Assembly: GCA_946902875.1 (NCBI GenBank)
Contig: OX336338.1
Span: 13,755,971 to 13,819,970 of the forward strand
Direction: 5' to 3'
DNA length: 64,000 nucleotides
Source of the DNA: Nematopogon swammerdamellus
Lineage: Eukaryota; Arthropoda; Insecta; Lepidoptera; Adelidae
Below the pieces are notes generated by a model. That model did no database searches, had not been told where the DNA came from, and saw only the letters and a list, made by a program, of their open reading frames with translations. The translations under genes were made by a program, and so were the position numbers. Of this stretch, positions 10,098 through 21,329 are shown piece by piece. Every line of letters starts with the position of its first letter. The first letter of the stretch is position 1.

Positions 10098-12780
10098 TTT
10101 ATAGTTAGGCACATGTGTTGAGGTATTATGTATTAGGTATGTGCTAAAGAGAACTCTCGGACATCGTTTCATGTTCCACTTCGTTTCGCCTCAGGAGTTG
10201 AAGAAGAGATGAGATATTTAAATATCTTTGAATTGTGTTTAATTTTTTTTTATATGTTAGAACTAAGCATGTATTCGCTTTTTATATTTCTTCATTAATA
10301 AAATATAAAATGTGTAAAAGATAAATGCAAAGCCGGAAAAAAACTTGAATTGAACGGAATTTAGTAGAATGCGAGCGGCAGCCACCGTTGTTGCCGCTCG
10401 TTTCAGTGACCAATTTCTTCGCTCATCTTGTCGAGCGATCCCGAGGCTAGATGATGCCACTATGCCATTTCTTCCCTCTTAGCTTAGGAACGCAATGAAG
10501 GAAGAGCGGTCTCAAGTACCTACATAAGTACATATACCCAACGTCGCCCACGTCAATGGTGTTCGGAGACATTTTCTTTGCAAATTTTTATTTTTAGTAC
10601 TTGATATAGTAACATAATAGGAATACGTCTTGATATTTTCAGGTTGATTATTTAATTTGTATAAAAATAAATTCTTGTACATAGAAACTTAAGTAATAAA
10701 ACGTCCTGTTACGAATACTTGAATACTTATGTTTACCGAAGTTCGGATTTTACAGGATTGTTGATACATAAATTTGTTTTTATTATTTTATACTTAATTA
10801 GTTTAAGATACGGTATTATACATTTGTTCGCATGTTTTTCCTTCGTGGAGCGTACAAGCCATGGCATTTATTATATTATACATAGCTAATAGTTAAAGGT
10901 ATAAACTTTTTTGAATTTTTATTTTATTAATTAATTTTTTTTCTACAATTTGCTATTTACTAAGCATTTAATGAAATAATGTTTATTCAGAGCATATAGG
11001 TATTGCATATCAGGACATAAGCATATTGTTCCCTTGTGAACTTTCAAAAGGTTCCGCAGCCATTTTCTAGTGTGCATCACCGCTGACAATGTCCCCGTGA
11101 GTTGTTACTACGCTCAGTCTTCTTTCATGTGAAATATACCTGTAACCGTTTTATATACAAACTTCATAAAAGTTTTCGTTCCGTAAGCACTGAATGAATT
11201 ATGTAGGTTCTTCAAGATTTTTATAATTTAAGGGGGAAACAAGCAAAAAACTGGTCAAAATTGGATCAGTGGTTTTTGTGCTATTTGGAGTCGTGAAGTG
11301 GCGGGTAATAGCAGTTAATCCACTTGCCCCCGGACACAGATTAGTTTATAGTCCGTGCGTCCAGATTTGGAGGTTGGAGGTTCAAAATCCATTTGTGCCT
11401 TGTGCCCTTGTGCAAGCATTTCGGCACATTTATGAGAAATGAGAAATTCACACCGGTGAAAGACAAGCCAATGAAGAAACCTACATACACTAAAATGTCA
11501 TTTTACAACCTAATATCCAAATAAATAAAGTGAAGTTTCTACGGGCGCCCGGCGGCGACCTACCGTGCAACGTACGTCATTATATGAATATCCTTATAAC
11601 TCGAAAACCACTTTATCGATTTGCATACCGTTTTCACTGTTACATTCTGTCACTTCTCAAGATGTTTTTTTTGCTATAAATCAATAACATTATGTCATCG
11701 GCAGCCTGAGCTGTGGGTAAAGTCACGCGAAACAAAGCCGCGGGCAAGAGCTAGTCGACAACGTCTATTCCCGCAGTAGTCCGGTTCGGAGTTCGTTTGA
11801 TCGGACGCTCCACTACTGCACATCAGAAAACTTATACTACGTTGCATTTTACAGAAAAGTTTAGATAAGTTAAAGACAATATATATTAAATTGAGTTTAT
11901 TTATGTCGCAACACATCATCCATTTGATATAGAAACAGTATGTAAGCTATAATAGCAAACTTGTACATTTGTATGTTTTGTAACGAAATGATTAAAGTAG
12001 GTAAGTAAAGTATACCTACAGTACAATCCAATGTCTATACTTACATAAAATTATATTGTGTAGTCCAGTTTCGATTTATTTATTAATCCAATGGCTAATA
12101 CATACTGTAGGTACTGTGAATTAAGTACCAGCACACATAATATTTTATCTTTTGATTGCGTTGATTTAGAAGCTTGCATTTTCTACACCGGGAAAGGATC
12201 GCGTTCCTGAGAAAAAGGGTCTTGGCTTATTATAATATAAAACAAACAAACAAAATTTTAATGTCATAGGTATAACTACAAGTTTAAAAATTTCGGATTT
12301 TTTCCTTTACTTGTGCTATGAGAACTTGCTTCTTACCAAATTTAATGATTCTAGGTTAACGGGAAATACTCTACAGGTTTTGCCTGTATTTGATTTGCCA
12401 GTAGCAAAGTTTGTAACATAAATGAGATCTTGTGATTACGTTGACTTAGGAGCTTGAATTGATTACACCTCCAAGGAACCGTAGACCTTAATATTTTTTT
12501 TATATAAATTTCAACTTGATACGTCTACCTATTCCTGAGAAAAACGGTCTTGACAGACAGACAGACGGACAACGAAGTGATCCTATAAAGGTGCAGTTTT
12601 TTCCTCCTTTGAGGTACGGAACCCTAAAAATGATAGGAGACACTTTTTATAAAAAATGCATGCTAGTAAATTTGAGAACCTGCTCCTTCAACCTTCAATA
12701 ATTTAGATTTGTTTCGTTTTGGGTTAGCGAGTTAGGTTTTTGGTTAATAAATACATATATATTTATTAAATTAAAAATTT
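10098..12780. other. non-coding, scattered repeat ends
   Basis: AT-rich with no supported gene. Repeat debris includes the common lepidopteran RTE-type end near 11725-11755 (AAAGCCGCGGGCAAGAGCTA), another near 12530-12630 (GACAGACAGACAGACGGACA then GGTACGGAACCC), and a weak tRNA-like B box near 11380 (GGTTCAAAATCC). Confidence 0.5.
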
Positions 12781-12819
12781 AAAGTTTTTTTTTTTAAATT
12801 TGTTCGGTTCTAAATTATC

Positions 12820-12850
12820 GGAAATGTCAGGAGGTACTCCTGACATTTCC
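12820..12850. repeat. perfect 14-bp-stem hairpin
   Basis: GGAAATGTCAGGAG and its exact inverse complement are separated by GTA. No coding context. It may be a transposon tip. Confidence 0.85.
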
Positions 12851-13078
12851 TGCGAAACATTCCTCAGGAAACGTATAGCCCTTACTATCCAGCGTGGAAA
12901 TACAGTGAGTGTTTAGGTACCCATCGCGGTCATTTCGGGGATAGATTAAACGAGATTTTTTACATATTATAGTTTTTTGTCTATTATGTAATGGTATTTT
13001 TGCTATTGAATAAATAAATTCATCTCTCTTCATGCATTTTTTTTTAACAACAAAAATCTTTAATGCTTTGGGATCGCT

Positions 13079-13176
13079 ACTTTGACCCACTGGTGAAGAT
13101 AAATTCAATCTCTTGTGCAGTAGTGGGACTACGGTTAATTATAATTACCCGCGTGGACCCACCAGTGGGTCAAAGT
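13079..13176. repeat. 17-bp inverted repeat
   Basis: ACTTTGACCCACTGGTG at 13079 recurs in inverse at 13160-13176, with a spacer of about 64 bp. It resembles the ends of a small MITE. Confidence 0.6.
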
Positions 13177-14065
13177 CATAGACGTATATATTATTTCTCT
13201 ATGGTCAAAGTATATACGCACGGGTAAACGGTTAATGTCCGATGGCTCCTCTCTGCAATGAGCGTGGTTTCGCGAGGAGTGGTGGTTATTGTCTGATCTT
13301 CCGTTGAACTTTTGGGCACAGACACTAAATAAAAAATATTTGCTTCTGCTTCACATACAGCTTCTTTCTATTCCTTAACTAAAGTGGTTTGTTTATCTCG
13401 TACGTGTACCCGCGTACCTTATCGACGATGAGATATATCACCCGCAAATATAATCCGACGATGGCGACGGGTTATCCGAAGTGTTTATTTATAAATATAG
13501 AACTCGCACCTTCTGCGTCTGTGACAGAGCCTGAAGTTATGCGACATAACTTCCTACAGCGGTGATGTCAAGTTTATTTCTTTGCGTCAGCCCATCAGTA
13601 GGTGCAATTTCAGCGCTTTCCTTTGAAAGTACCAGCTACATTGAAAACGGAAGACACGCATGTGTAGTTGAATCTACATAATATTAGGTATAATTACTCA
13701 AGCGACTACAGCGACGCCATAGAAAAGGGTTGTGTGTGTGTCAGGGTGCGTGTGTTGTGTATGCATGTGTGTACTGACAGACAAACCGTTTATACATCTT
13801 TACTATAAGTGCTATATTTATATTATATATTTTTACGATGGTACACTTTTAGATAATTCTTATGAATACAAAATGCTTCCGCGAAGTCAGATATTTTTCT
13901 AGCGCAGAAAATTGCGTAAAATTGTTTTGCATGTATATGACATTTCTCACATTTACATGTCTCTAGACACTAGTAGTAGTGTGAGTATTAGCCTACTCCC
14001 AATTCAGTGACTGTAGTAATAGGTCGGTATCTCTTTTTACTAAAATTAGCATGTAGACCACTAAT
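13177..14065. other. non-coding stretch
   Basis: No gene seen. It contains a small palindrome GAAGTTATG-CGA-CATAACTTC near 13533 and a TG-rich microsatellite near 13730-13775. It may be intron or upstream DNA of PGRP-LC. Confidence 0.4.
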
Positions 14066-14144
14066 CCATGCAGTCGACAAGTTCTGTGCCACGAACTTGG
14101 TTGTTCCATGCAGTCGACAAGTTCTGTGCCACGAACTTGGTTGT
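14066..14144. repeat. 40-bp tandem duplication with internal hairpin
   Basis: CCATGCAGTCGACAAGTTC... is present twice head-to-tail (14066-14105 and 14106-14144) with no visible difference. Each copy contains CAAGTTC-loop-GAACTTG. Confidence 0.9.
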
Positions 14145-14559
14145 GCGTTGCTGTGCGCTTTGGTTTGAGCTAGCTTTCCTGTGCGGCTTCGCTCGTGCGA
14201 ATTGTTAAGAATATTCACTAAATAGCACCACCAGTTATGTACATTCCATGGTACACACAGTACATCCCTTGAAACATTCAATAGTAGACATTTGAATGAA
14301 GAAGTAGGTATTCACTTCTATCTAAACCGCATTTTAATCATTCGTTTGTCATCAGATTCGCCTTGTTGGTAGACCATTTTCACACAAACACACTAATGCT
14401 GCAGAGCTACAGACATTATAATTATTATCTTTAGAGTTCTGTGAAAAAATTCTGACCTACCTACAAGCTTATATACGAATCGCGTTATTTCATTCAAATA
14501 GGCAAGTAGGTTGAATCAACCTACATAATTAATACCCATACATACATAGCTCAAACTAG

Positions 14560-14836
14560 AACCTTCGCAGCTCCGTAGAGACGTAGGTTCACTAAGTGTG
14601 TTCTATCGACTGTTCAACGACGATAGCTCTGACGAGCTGTTCGAAACGATTCTGACGACCTCACCATTTTACCATAGGTCCACGCGTAGCAGACACTGAA
14701 GACAGGGAATGCATCCCTTTACTGCAGTGCTGCCTCAAGTGCGGACGAAGCGCTCCAGTATTTCTTTTATCTTCTGCACAGCGAAACTCTGGAATGCACT
14801 CCCTCCCGATGTGTTTCCTTTAGTGTATATGTATTA
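14560..14836 (+). mobile_element. LINE RT C-terminal relic
   Basis: One frame gives AKLWNALPPDVFP, matching the conserved 'LWNxLPxxV' near the C-terminus of jockey/CR1-type reverse transcriptases. Other frames and stops show decay. It is interrupted at a TTA by the following MITE and resumes at 15307. Confidence 0.5.
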
Positions 14837-15306
14837 GGCCGGGTTTCCACGAGGAAGAAAACTTGCGCGGGAAATGTCTGACAGTCTGTCAGACAGTAAA
14901 TCGCCCGTGTAAACAGCTCTGCAACTGCTATCGCGACAGTTATTGCGCGCTCGCGGCGAGTTGATGCGAGCGCAATTTGTTTGCAGGTATAAACACGTTC
15001 TTAGCAACTTGCGATCTCGCAGATACTCGAATCAGCTCCTATAATCTTGCGCTCGCACGCGACAGTCACTTGAAAGTTATAAAGACAGAGTTTTGAAAAA
15101 CAATGTGCTAATAAAAATTTCGGTAGAATTATCTACTACTGTAGAAGAAGTGACCAGGAAGCTTCACAATCTACGGAGCCAAATGGCAAAATGGAATAAA
15201 AAAAATTAAAGCAGAAGTTGGCATCATCGTCTAAACAGTCTTGCAAGATACTTGCACGTGCTTGCGCAAGACTTGCACTTGCTTTTTCGCTCGTGGAAAC
15301 CCGGCC
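14837..15306. mobile_element. PIF-Harbinger-like MITE with MADF remnant
   Basis: Inverted ends GGCCGGGTTTCCACGAG flank 470 bp, with 3-bp TTA duplications (14834-14836, 15307-15309). On the + strand near 15110-15205 the frame ISVELSTTVEEVTRKLHNLR then QMAKW matches the MADF (Myb/SANT-like) DNA-binding protein that PIF-Harbinger elements encode beside their transposase. Only a fragment of that protein remains. Confidence 0.78.
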
Positions 15307-15327
15307 TTAGTGTACATATATGTATTG

Positions 15328-15500
15328 TATCATATTCTTTATTCTTTATTCTTTATTCATCATTCGTATGGTAGTACACTACGCTTGAATTTGTCCTGTT
15401 AGTTTTTAGTTTTTACAATCCGGTTCGATTACACCCACAAAGAAGAGCCGGCAAGAAACTTCGCAGGGTTCTTTTTTTAACGTCTTCAATTACAATACAT
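15328..15500 (-). mobile_element. LINE 3' end with AATAAAG tandem tail
   Basis: On the - strand the sequence runs through CTTGCCGGCTCTTCTTTGTG and ends in tandem AATAAAG, a common 3' terminus of lepidopteran jockey-like LINEs. 3' UTR only. Confidence 0.55.
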
Positions 15501-15743
15501 TGTGACTAGCTACACAATAGACACCGCTTACAGTGTTAAGATATAGTTTGAGAGCTAGAATAACTATAATTTAAGCTTGATAATTCTGACCACATAAAAT
15601 CAAAAGTTAAAGTAAAAGTATAGATAAAATCAGGTGTATAGAGCCTTTGTCAGAGATTGTTGATACATATCGTATCAAGCCATGTCAGTTATAAATATTC
15701 ATACCACATTGTAGTACAATGTCAAAAAATAAAATAAATAAAT

Positions 15744-15848
15744 GTGATACTTAATGTATCAATTAGTCAAAGTAATATTTTAGTATGCGTGCTAAATAAA
15801 CTTGATACTTAATGTATCAATTAGTCAAATTAATATTTAGCATGCGTC
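15744..15848. repeat. 58-bp tandem duplication
   Basis: TGATACTTAATGTATCAATT and its downstream context (TAGTCAAA.TAATATTT, then GCATGCG or GTATGCG) occur twice in a row with a few differences. Each copy contains a small palindrome. Confidence 0.75.
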
Positions 15849-16189
15849 AGCAGTATAAATTCAGGTACAGGTTGTACCCTGTCAAAATTCAAAATTTGTA
15901 TGCAGTCAGAATCTCAAGTGAACATGTTTGTAGCAATTTCAGTTTATACCAGTGATAATACGAGGTAGTACAAATCTCAAAGACCAAAAAGTAATGTGAT
16001 GAAAAATATAAATCTGCGACAAATGTAACAGTTCATGACAGATACTATAGACTTAGGATCTTTCAATAGAAGTGTTAAAAGGCATCTGTCACGCCGGCGC
16101 GGCATTCGCAGCCGCCCGCGCCGTTCTAAACCGAATGCTATAAAGTGACTCTATGCCGAATGCTTTAGGGCGTCGTCGGCTCAACAATC

Positions 16190-16540
16190 CACGCTGACTC
16201 CGGCGGCGCCGCCGCGGTGCCTGCCGCGCCAAGTGTCTCGCGTATCCACAAAAAATTAATTCTAAAAAAATCAGTGCTGTGCTGCAAGAACTCTGGAAAA
16301 TTACAGCACAACTCGACCACCACGTTTAGCAAAGTATTTGCACAAGATAACTATCAAGCAACAAGTAAGGCACGAATACCCACCGCTGCACGACTCGGTG
16401 GAAGGACCGTGCCAAGGTGAGAGGCGGCTACCATATCCCCCTTTAGCACGACATTTGATCCTTATCCCTTAGTCGCCTTTTACGACATGCACGGGGAGAG
16501 TCGCCGTGGGGCTATTCTTTTTAGTAGACCGACTTCAATC
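16190..16540 (-). repeat. dispersed repeat with GTCGTAAAAGGCGACTAAGG module
   Basis: Shares long stretches with 39170-39475: TGCTGCAAGAACTCTGG.AA, CACCACGTTT.GCAAAG, and the module that reads GTCGTAAAAGGCGACTAAGG on the - strand. Related pieces lie at 17215-17310, 32813-32910, 42725-42785 and 47158-47245. No coding potential. Confidence 0.7.
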
Positions 16541-16549
16541 TGTGTGCGT

Positions 16550-17364
16550 AAAATATCTGAGCGCAACTAATATTATCATATAATGTCTAATAGATAAAGC
16601 GAGCTTAGGTACTTATGTAGGTACGTACGTACCTATTTATTATTAGATATTACTGAAATCTAATCAAGTGTATGTGGAGCACAGTAGTGACACACACAGG
16701 TCACACACACCTCCACTAATCTATCTTCTTATTTCCTTCCTGATACTTTAATTACACCATTTATAAATTTGTTACATTTTTATATGAAAACTAACGCGGT
16801 TGGCTACATCCCGTGATGTCAACACATAACACCTTGGTGAACTAGGTGCCATGTCAGTTCTTCCCTTTGTAGGTTTTATTTATAGGTACGTAAGTTTGGT
16901 TTGGCTTGTTTGTAAGATAGGCCCTCGAAAGACAGTTTGCTATGCAAGATGAAGAAGCTATAACATATGGCTATAACCACCAAAGGAGTCTGATGTAAGA
17001 GATTGAAAATCTTTAAAAAATCATCATCACTAAACAACATGTCGTGAATAGGCAAAAGGATCTCAGAAGTAAAACATTTAAAATAGATGTCATTATGCAG
17101 CATCTCGACAATCGGGGTAAGCAGAGTAATCGGTGTTGTGCTCGGGTAAATTAGGTAGATACACACAACACCAACAACCGCCTAATTAATCAAGCTACAA
17201 GTAATCACGAATCTACTGACTGCTTATCTTAGGACGGACCGTGTCATGTGAGAGGGGGCTACCTGTCGCCCTGCAACACAGCATCTTACCCTTATCTCTT
17301 AATCGCCTTGAATGAATTTTAAAATTCAAACCGAATATCAAATGTTTTGAGTTGTAGGTAGACA
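16550..17364. other. non-coding with SINE-body fragment
   Basis: A - strand SINE-body piece is at 16797-16868 (GTTGGCTACATC...GTGAACTAGGTGCCATGTCA). A fragment of the GGCGACTAAGG repeat is at 17215-17310. No gene seen. Confidence 0.5.
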
Positions 17365-17370
17365 CATTTG

Positions 17371-18037
17371 AAGGGTACAGTGCAAAAAGAGGCTCATCGC
17401 ATTTTTTCATTTTCGAGATAATGATGCAGAAATGTTCCTTGTACGGAGTTCTACAAGATGGTATTTACCAAACTAACAAAAAGCGTGCAAAAAGGAGCCA
17501 AAAGATTTCAGATAACGACCAGAAAAGAAATCACGGTCAGAGCAAAAAACGGGATCATTGCCTGTAAAAACAGACAAAAAAGGGTTGATTTCATAGTAAA
17601 CTAGACAAAAAACGGGCTCATTTGATGCGTTCTTGAACAAATCCTATACTTTGAATGTGCCAAAAAGAGAAAAAAGATTTGACACAGTACCTACTGTATT
17701 ATAGGTTCTTCGTTTTGTAATGGCAGTAACGATGGCTTATTGTCTTTGCCTTCTCAGTTGCTGGCACATCTAAGTAGTCTATGGGCTGGCAAACTAAGGT
17801 TTTATTTGAGGTTATTTTACTGTGTGGCGTAAAAAAAAATCAAGGATATACAAAGCCTTGTATTAAAATTGAGTATTTCTATTTTTTTCCACATTTCTAG
17901 ATACCTTCTATATGAACTTGCATTATTACTTTAGAATAAAATAAATTATATGTCCCGTCAGGTGCAGTTTAATTATTTAATTGATAATTGTGAAAATTTT
18001 GTTTTTTGCGATGAGCCCCTTCTTGCACTGTACCCTC
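17371..18037. mobile_element. 667-bp TIR element with repeated interior motif
   Basis: Inverted ends of about 32 bp ((A/G)AGGGTACAGTGCAA.AAG then GGCTCATCGCA) are flanked by a 6-bp duplication CATTTG (17365-17370, 18038-18043). The interior repeats a CAAAAAAnGGG motif several times (GCAAAAAACGGG, GACAAAAAAGGG, GACAAAAAACGGG). No transposase seen; superfamily unknown. Confidence 0.72.
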
Positions 18038-18122
18038 CATTTGTCTTTCCACCAAGGATGCTCAGGCGTAGATTGACGCGCTGCGATGAGGGTTAAATCG
18101 CATCTTTTCGAGATAAAATCTT

Positions 18123-18491
18123 TTGTCAGCCTCGGTAGCACAGTGGTGCAGTCGGTCGACTGTTGTTAAGCAACGCTGAGCGCGGTCAGTACTTGGATGG
18201 GTGACCGCTCGACCGTTGGAGGCTGAGCGTGGTTCGGATTCCACGTTAAACTGTAAGTCCCTTCACTTCTTACCTTACTAGGTAGGGTTTATCCCGGCCG
18301 GGTTGGTACCACCGCACCGCACTGAGCGAAACGTCGGTCGAAACGGCTATGTAAATAGTTTGTGTTTTCCGTCCAGTTCAGAGTAGCCGATATGAAATGA
18401 AGGGAAGCACTGCCATGACACCTAGTTCATCCGGTGTTATCACAGATGTTGTAGGTGATGTAGCCAACCGTGTCAGTTGCCATAAAAAAAA
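18123..18491 (+). mobile_element. SINE with tRNA A-box plus 5S-rRNA-like head
   Basis: It starts TCAGCCTCGGTAGCACAGTG, a tRNA-type A box, and continues into GTTAAGCAACGCTGAGCGCG and TACTTGGATGGGTGACCGC, the internal promoter region of 5S rRNA. The body (GGTTGGTACCACCGCAC...) and tail (GATGTAGCCAACCGTGTCAG, then poly(A)) recur at 32813-33134, 34186-34516 and 47249-47637. It precedes the PGRP-LC transmembrane exon by about 100 bp. Confidence 0.82.
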
Positions 18492-18595
18492 ATAATAGAT
18501 ATAAAATAAGAAGTGTAACTTTCTGAATGAAATCCCAAAGAAAGGTAGAGTACTTAAGTTAGTTTAGATGTAGGTCTTGTTGATTATAATTGCAG

Positions 18596-18754
18596 ACCTG
18601 CCCTTCTGCTCGTACCTGTTCAACTTGGTGCGGAACTCGAGCCGTGTGGAGCGGTACGTGTGCGCAGTCATCACCTCCCTTGTGCTGCTGTGCGTCGCTC
18701 TAGGGCTCTTCTTCATCTTCAAGAGTTCCCCTCCAGCGCCAGATCCCGACCAGG
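18596..18754 (+). CDS. PGRP-LC: PGRP-LC-like receptor, transmembrane exon
   Basis: Acceptor ATAATTGCAG precedes the exon and GACCAGG|gtgcgt ends it. It encodes FNLVRNSSRVERYVCAVITS followed by a 20-residue hydrophobic helix (LVLLCVALGLFFIF) and a short Pro-rich stalk (SSPPAPDPDQ). Basic residues before the helix predict a type II orientation, with the PGRP domain outside and the signalling tail inside. Entry phase needs one base from an upstream exon, which was not found. That exon should carry the cytoplasmic RHIM-like region through which PGRP-LC activates IMD. Confidence 0.8.
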
Positions 18755-18779
18755 GTGCGTAAGCGCAGACTTACGGATG

Positions 18780-18965
18780 CTTGTTTGTTGATCACTATGT
18801 AAATATGTAAATAGTTCATGTTTTCCGTCCAGTTCAGTGTAGTCGGCACGACCGAAGGGAAGCACTGACATACTTAGTTTACCAAGGTTTTATGGGCTGC
18901 CATCACGGATGTAGTGGGTGATGTAGCCAACCGTGTCAGTTTCCATAAACAAACAAAAAAAACTA
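18780..18965 (+). repeat. SINE body/tail fragment
   Basis: TTTTCCGTCCAGTTCAGTGT, GAAGGGAAGCACTGACAT and GATGTAGCCAACCGTGTCAG match the shared SINE body. It lies just inside the intron after the transmembrane exon. Confidence 0.75.
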
Positions 18966-19053
18966 AAAAACTAGTTGCTCCGTGGTTCGGATTTACATGT
19001 AACACTGTACGTCGCAATCGTTAGGTTATGGGTGGTGAAGTTAAACCCGTCCT

Positions 19054-19248
19054 GTACCCTTATCACGAGATTTAACCTACACCGCGTACTACGCTACGCC
19101 CCGTGTTCTCCGCATCATTTTGTATGGAGAAACGAAGTTCGCAAATCTATCACTAGAGGCGCTGCTTCGTTTCTCCATACTAAATGATGCGGAGAACACG
19201 GCGCGTAGCGTAGTACGCGGTGTAGGTTAAATCTCGTGATAAGGGTAC
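19054..19248. mobile_element. 195-bp foldback, 84-bp arms
   Basis: Left arm (19054-19137) and right arm (19165-19248) are inverse complements with only two mismatches by eye, around a 27-nt loop. The outermost GTA/TAC gives TA next to CCCTTATCACGAGATTTAAC, so a Tc1/mariner-type MITE with a TA duplication is possible. It lies in the PGRP-LC intron, so the transcript would contain an 84-bp hairpin. Confidence 0.9.
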
Positions 19249-20187
19249 TGATTGGATACACCGTACTGCCATCACGGGTGTAGCGTTGTGATGTTAGGTT
19301 TCATGGACATCGTATATTTGAGCACCGCTGGGGCGACGACGCGACACGACGGTCGAATTGGACGATATTTTCGTACTGTAATATTATCTATTTTAGTTTT
19401 AATTTATATTAATTTAATTACTTCTTTTTAGGTTAAATTGTATATTTACCTATTGCACACATTACATTTATGTTGATCCTTGAACAAACCTTGAGGCTCC
19501 TGAACCGGAAAATGTGTGCAAGTCTCATCATTAATGTCATCATTGACCTGGTTGTTCCCCATCTGATCTCCCCCAGACGACACCAGTCCAGTGTCATCTG
19601 TTCTCGGCTTCCCGAAACCACTGACCGCCGACAGACTGTTTCAGGTAGTCTGACCATCTGGCGGGCGGCCTGCCAGCACTGCGCCTCTCGGTCAATGACC
19701 GCTAAATACCCATTTACCCATGATCGAAGGTTCGTCATCCCTGCGGAGATGCGCCCTGTACATTGCAGTTGACCAATATTCACTACGGCGGCGTTAGCAT
19801 CTGATGATTTAATTTCGAATTCTGACGCACTGTAACCCGCTTAGTGGCTCTTTTGGAAATTTTCATTTTATGAATGATAGATAACACCTTCTCCGTGGAG
19901 GACACATTTAATTTTCTAGGCATTTGATGACGAACCATACTGAATATGCATATGTCTCAATGAAATATTGTTATTGTTGTGTGTTCTTTATGGCGAAATA
20001 AATATCTGAATCTGAATCATTGCGTGGTAAACTCGATTTTGCGTATTCTTCAGTTTTCCAAAAATTATATAATGCTGACGACCTATTTATACTCGTTGAG
20101 CGCTGTATTTGAGTAATTCAGTCATATCAATATAACCATTAATAAGATAAATAAAAATAAAGCATACAATACTTGCAAGTGTTGCAG
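19249..20187. other. PGRP-LC intron remainder
   Basis: Mostly unclassified. A LINE-like tail (AAATATCTGAATCTGAATCA) is near 20000. A GC-richer stretch at 19540-19780 is open on both strands but has no recognisable domain. Confidence 0.4.
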
Positions 20188-20389
20188 GAGTGGCGTGGTA
20201 CGTGGACCGCGCAGAGTGGCTCGCTGAAAACTCGCACCTCGAGGAATCAGACAAGATGATGGAGCCTGCACCGTTGGTCGTGATCAACCACTCAGCCGCC
20301 ACGTCCTGCTACAACTTCAAAGATTGCGCGGCAGAGATGCGCACGATCCAGTCGTGGTACATCCACGGCAAGAACTGGACGGATGGACC
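20188..20389 (+). CDS. PGRP-LC: PGRP-LC-like receptor, PGRP domain exon 1
   Basis: Acceptor GTGTTGCAG precedes the exon; donor ACC|gttagt follows. It encodes the N-terminal third of the PGRP domain: VAWYVDRAEWLAEN (the W..W opening), LVVINHSAATSC (core strand with the His-Ser of the zinc/ligand groove and the conserved Cys), and EMRTIQSWYIHGKNWTDGP. The donor choice is fixed by phase: only ACC|gttagt lets the next exon read TDG-P-YNFAMG, mirroring the family's DIGYNFL. A later donor-like GTACAG would give a stop. Confidence 0.87.
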
Positions 20390-20639
20390 GTTAGTACAGC
20401 GTCTATACCTACTCTCGAACTTAAAACCAAGTCCCACGGCATCTCAAATTCTCCGTGCATGTCGTAAAATGCTTCTATCTAAGGGATAATAAGGATAAGA
20501 TGTCGTCGTAATGGGCGAATGAGTCGTGATTGGTCACTTTCAATACTATTTTATTTTCGTATCTATATCTATGTATCCATTCCGTGCGTCCAAAGCGGTT
20601 TGAGAATGAATTTGTACACTAGAAGCTTATTTTCCAGTG

Positions 20640-21015
20640 ACAGTGGTGAGTTTCTCCCAATTAGCCGCAGCATGTCAAGTCCGAGCTGTATTCTGGAAGA
20701 CAATAAACCTACTCGAAGAAAGTACTTATGAGCGAGGCCGAAGGCCGAGATGCGTTTAGGTAGATGATAAGCCTTCTTGAAGAAAGTAAGTAACTAAGGG
20801 CAAGGCCGAAGGACGAGCTACTTTCAGATAAAATAATAAACCATCCCGAAGAAAGTAAGCAACTAAAGGTGAGGTCGAAGGTTGAACTGTATCCTTCAGC
20901 CTCGCCCATAGTTACATACTTTCGTCAAGAAGGCGTATCTTCTTCATGAACGCATCTCGGCCTTCGGCCTCGCTCATAGTTGCTTACTTTCTTCCAGAAG
21001 GTTTATCTGGTTCTT
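20640..21015. repeat. GGCCGAAGGCC-centred repeat cluster 1 (mirror arrangement)
   Basis: Three diverged units of 60-70 bp in + orientation (CGAAGAAAGTAAGTAACTAA then GGCGAGGCCGAAGGCCGAG) at about 20700-20895 are followed by two in - orientation (CTCGGCCTTCGGCCTCGC then TAGTTGCTTACTTTCTTC) to 21000. The two orientations face each other and form an imperfect foldback within the PGRP-LC intron. Confidence 0.85.
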
Positions 21016-21329
21016 TAGTTTATCTTAAATCTTCGCGGGCACGCGCGCATCAATGTTTAATCATATTCGGATGTACGGTTGACAAGCGCATAGAAAACGA
21101 GAACGAACGAAAATTCATTATTTTTAAATTATATATTTGATAGAAGATAGCTGCCCGATAGATAGGTAGCGATAATTCATTCAGTCGTCCTGCATTTGGT
21201 AGCCCATGTATATAATGGTGTAAATATACATATAAATATAAGTCGTCTTCTTCATAGAACACTAGTATCGCGCAGGTGGGCACGAGTTAAAATCCGAGTA
21301 CTACGGAAATGTTTTCCTTTATTTTTGCT

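Noticed and set aside
18123..18230. 5S rRNA gene
   Set aside because: Only the internal promoter part resembles 5S; it is preceded by a tRNA A box and followed by a SINE body and poly(A) in several copies.
19430..19790. Possible coding region on either strand near 19.4-19.8 kb
   Set aside because: Frames are open on both strands over similar spans, but no family motif is visible; probably an old repeat.
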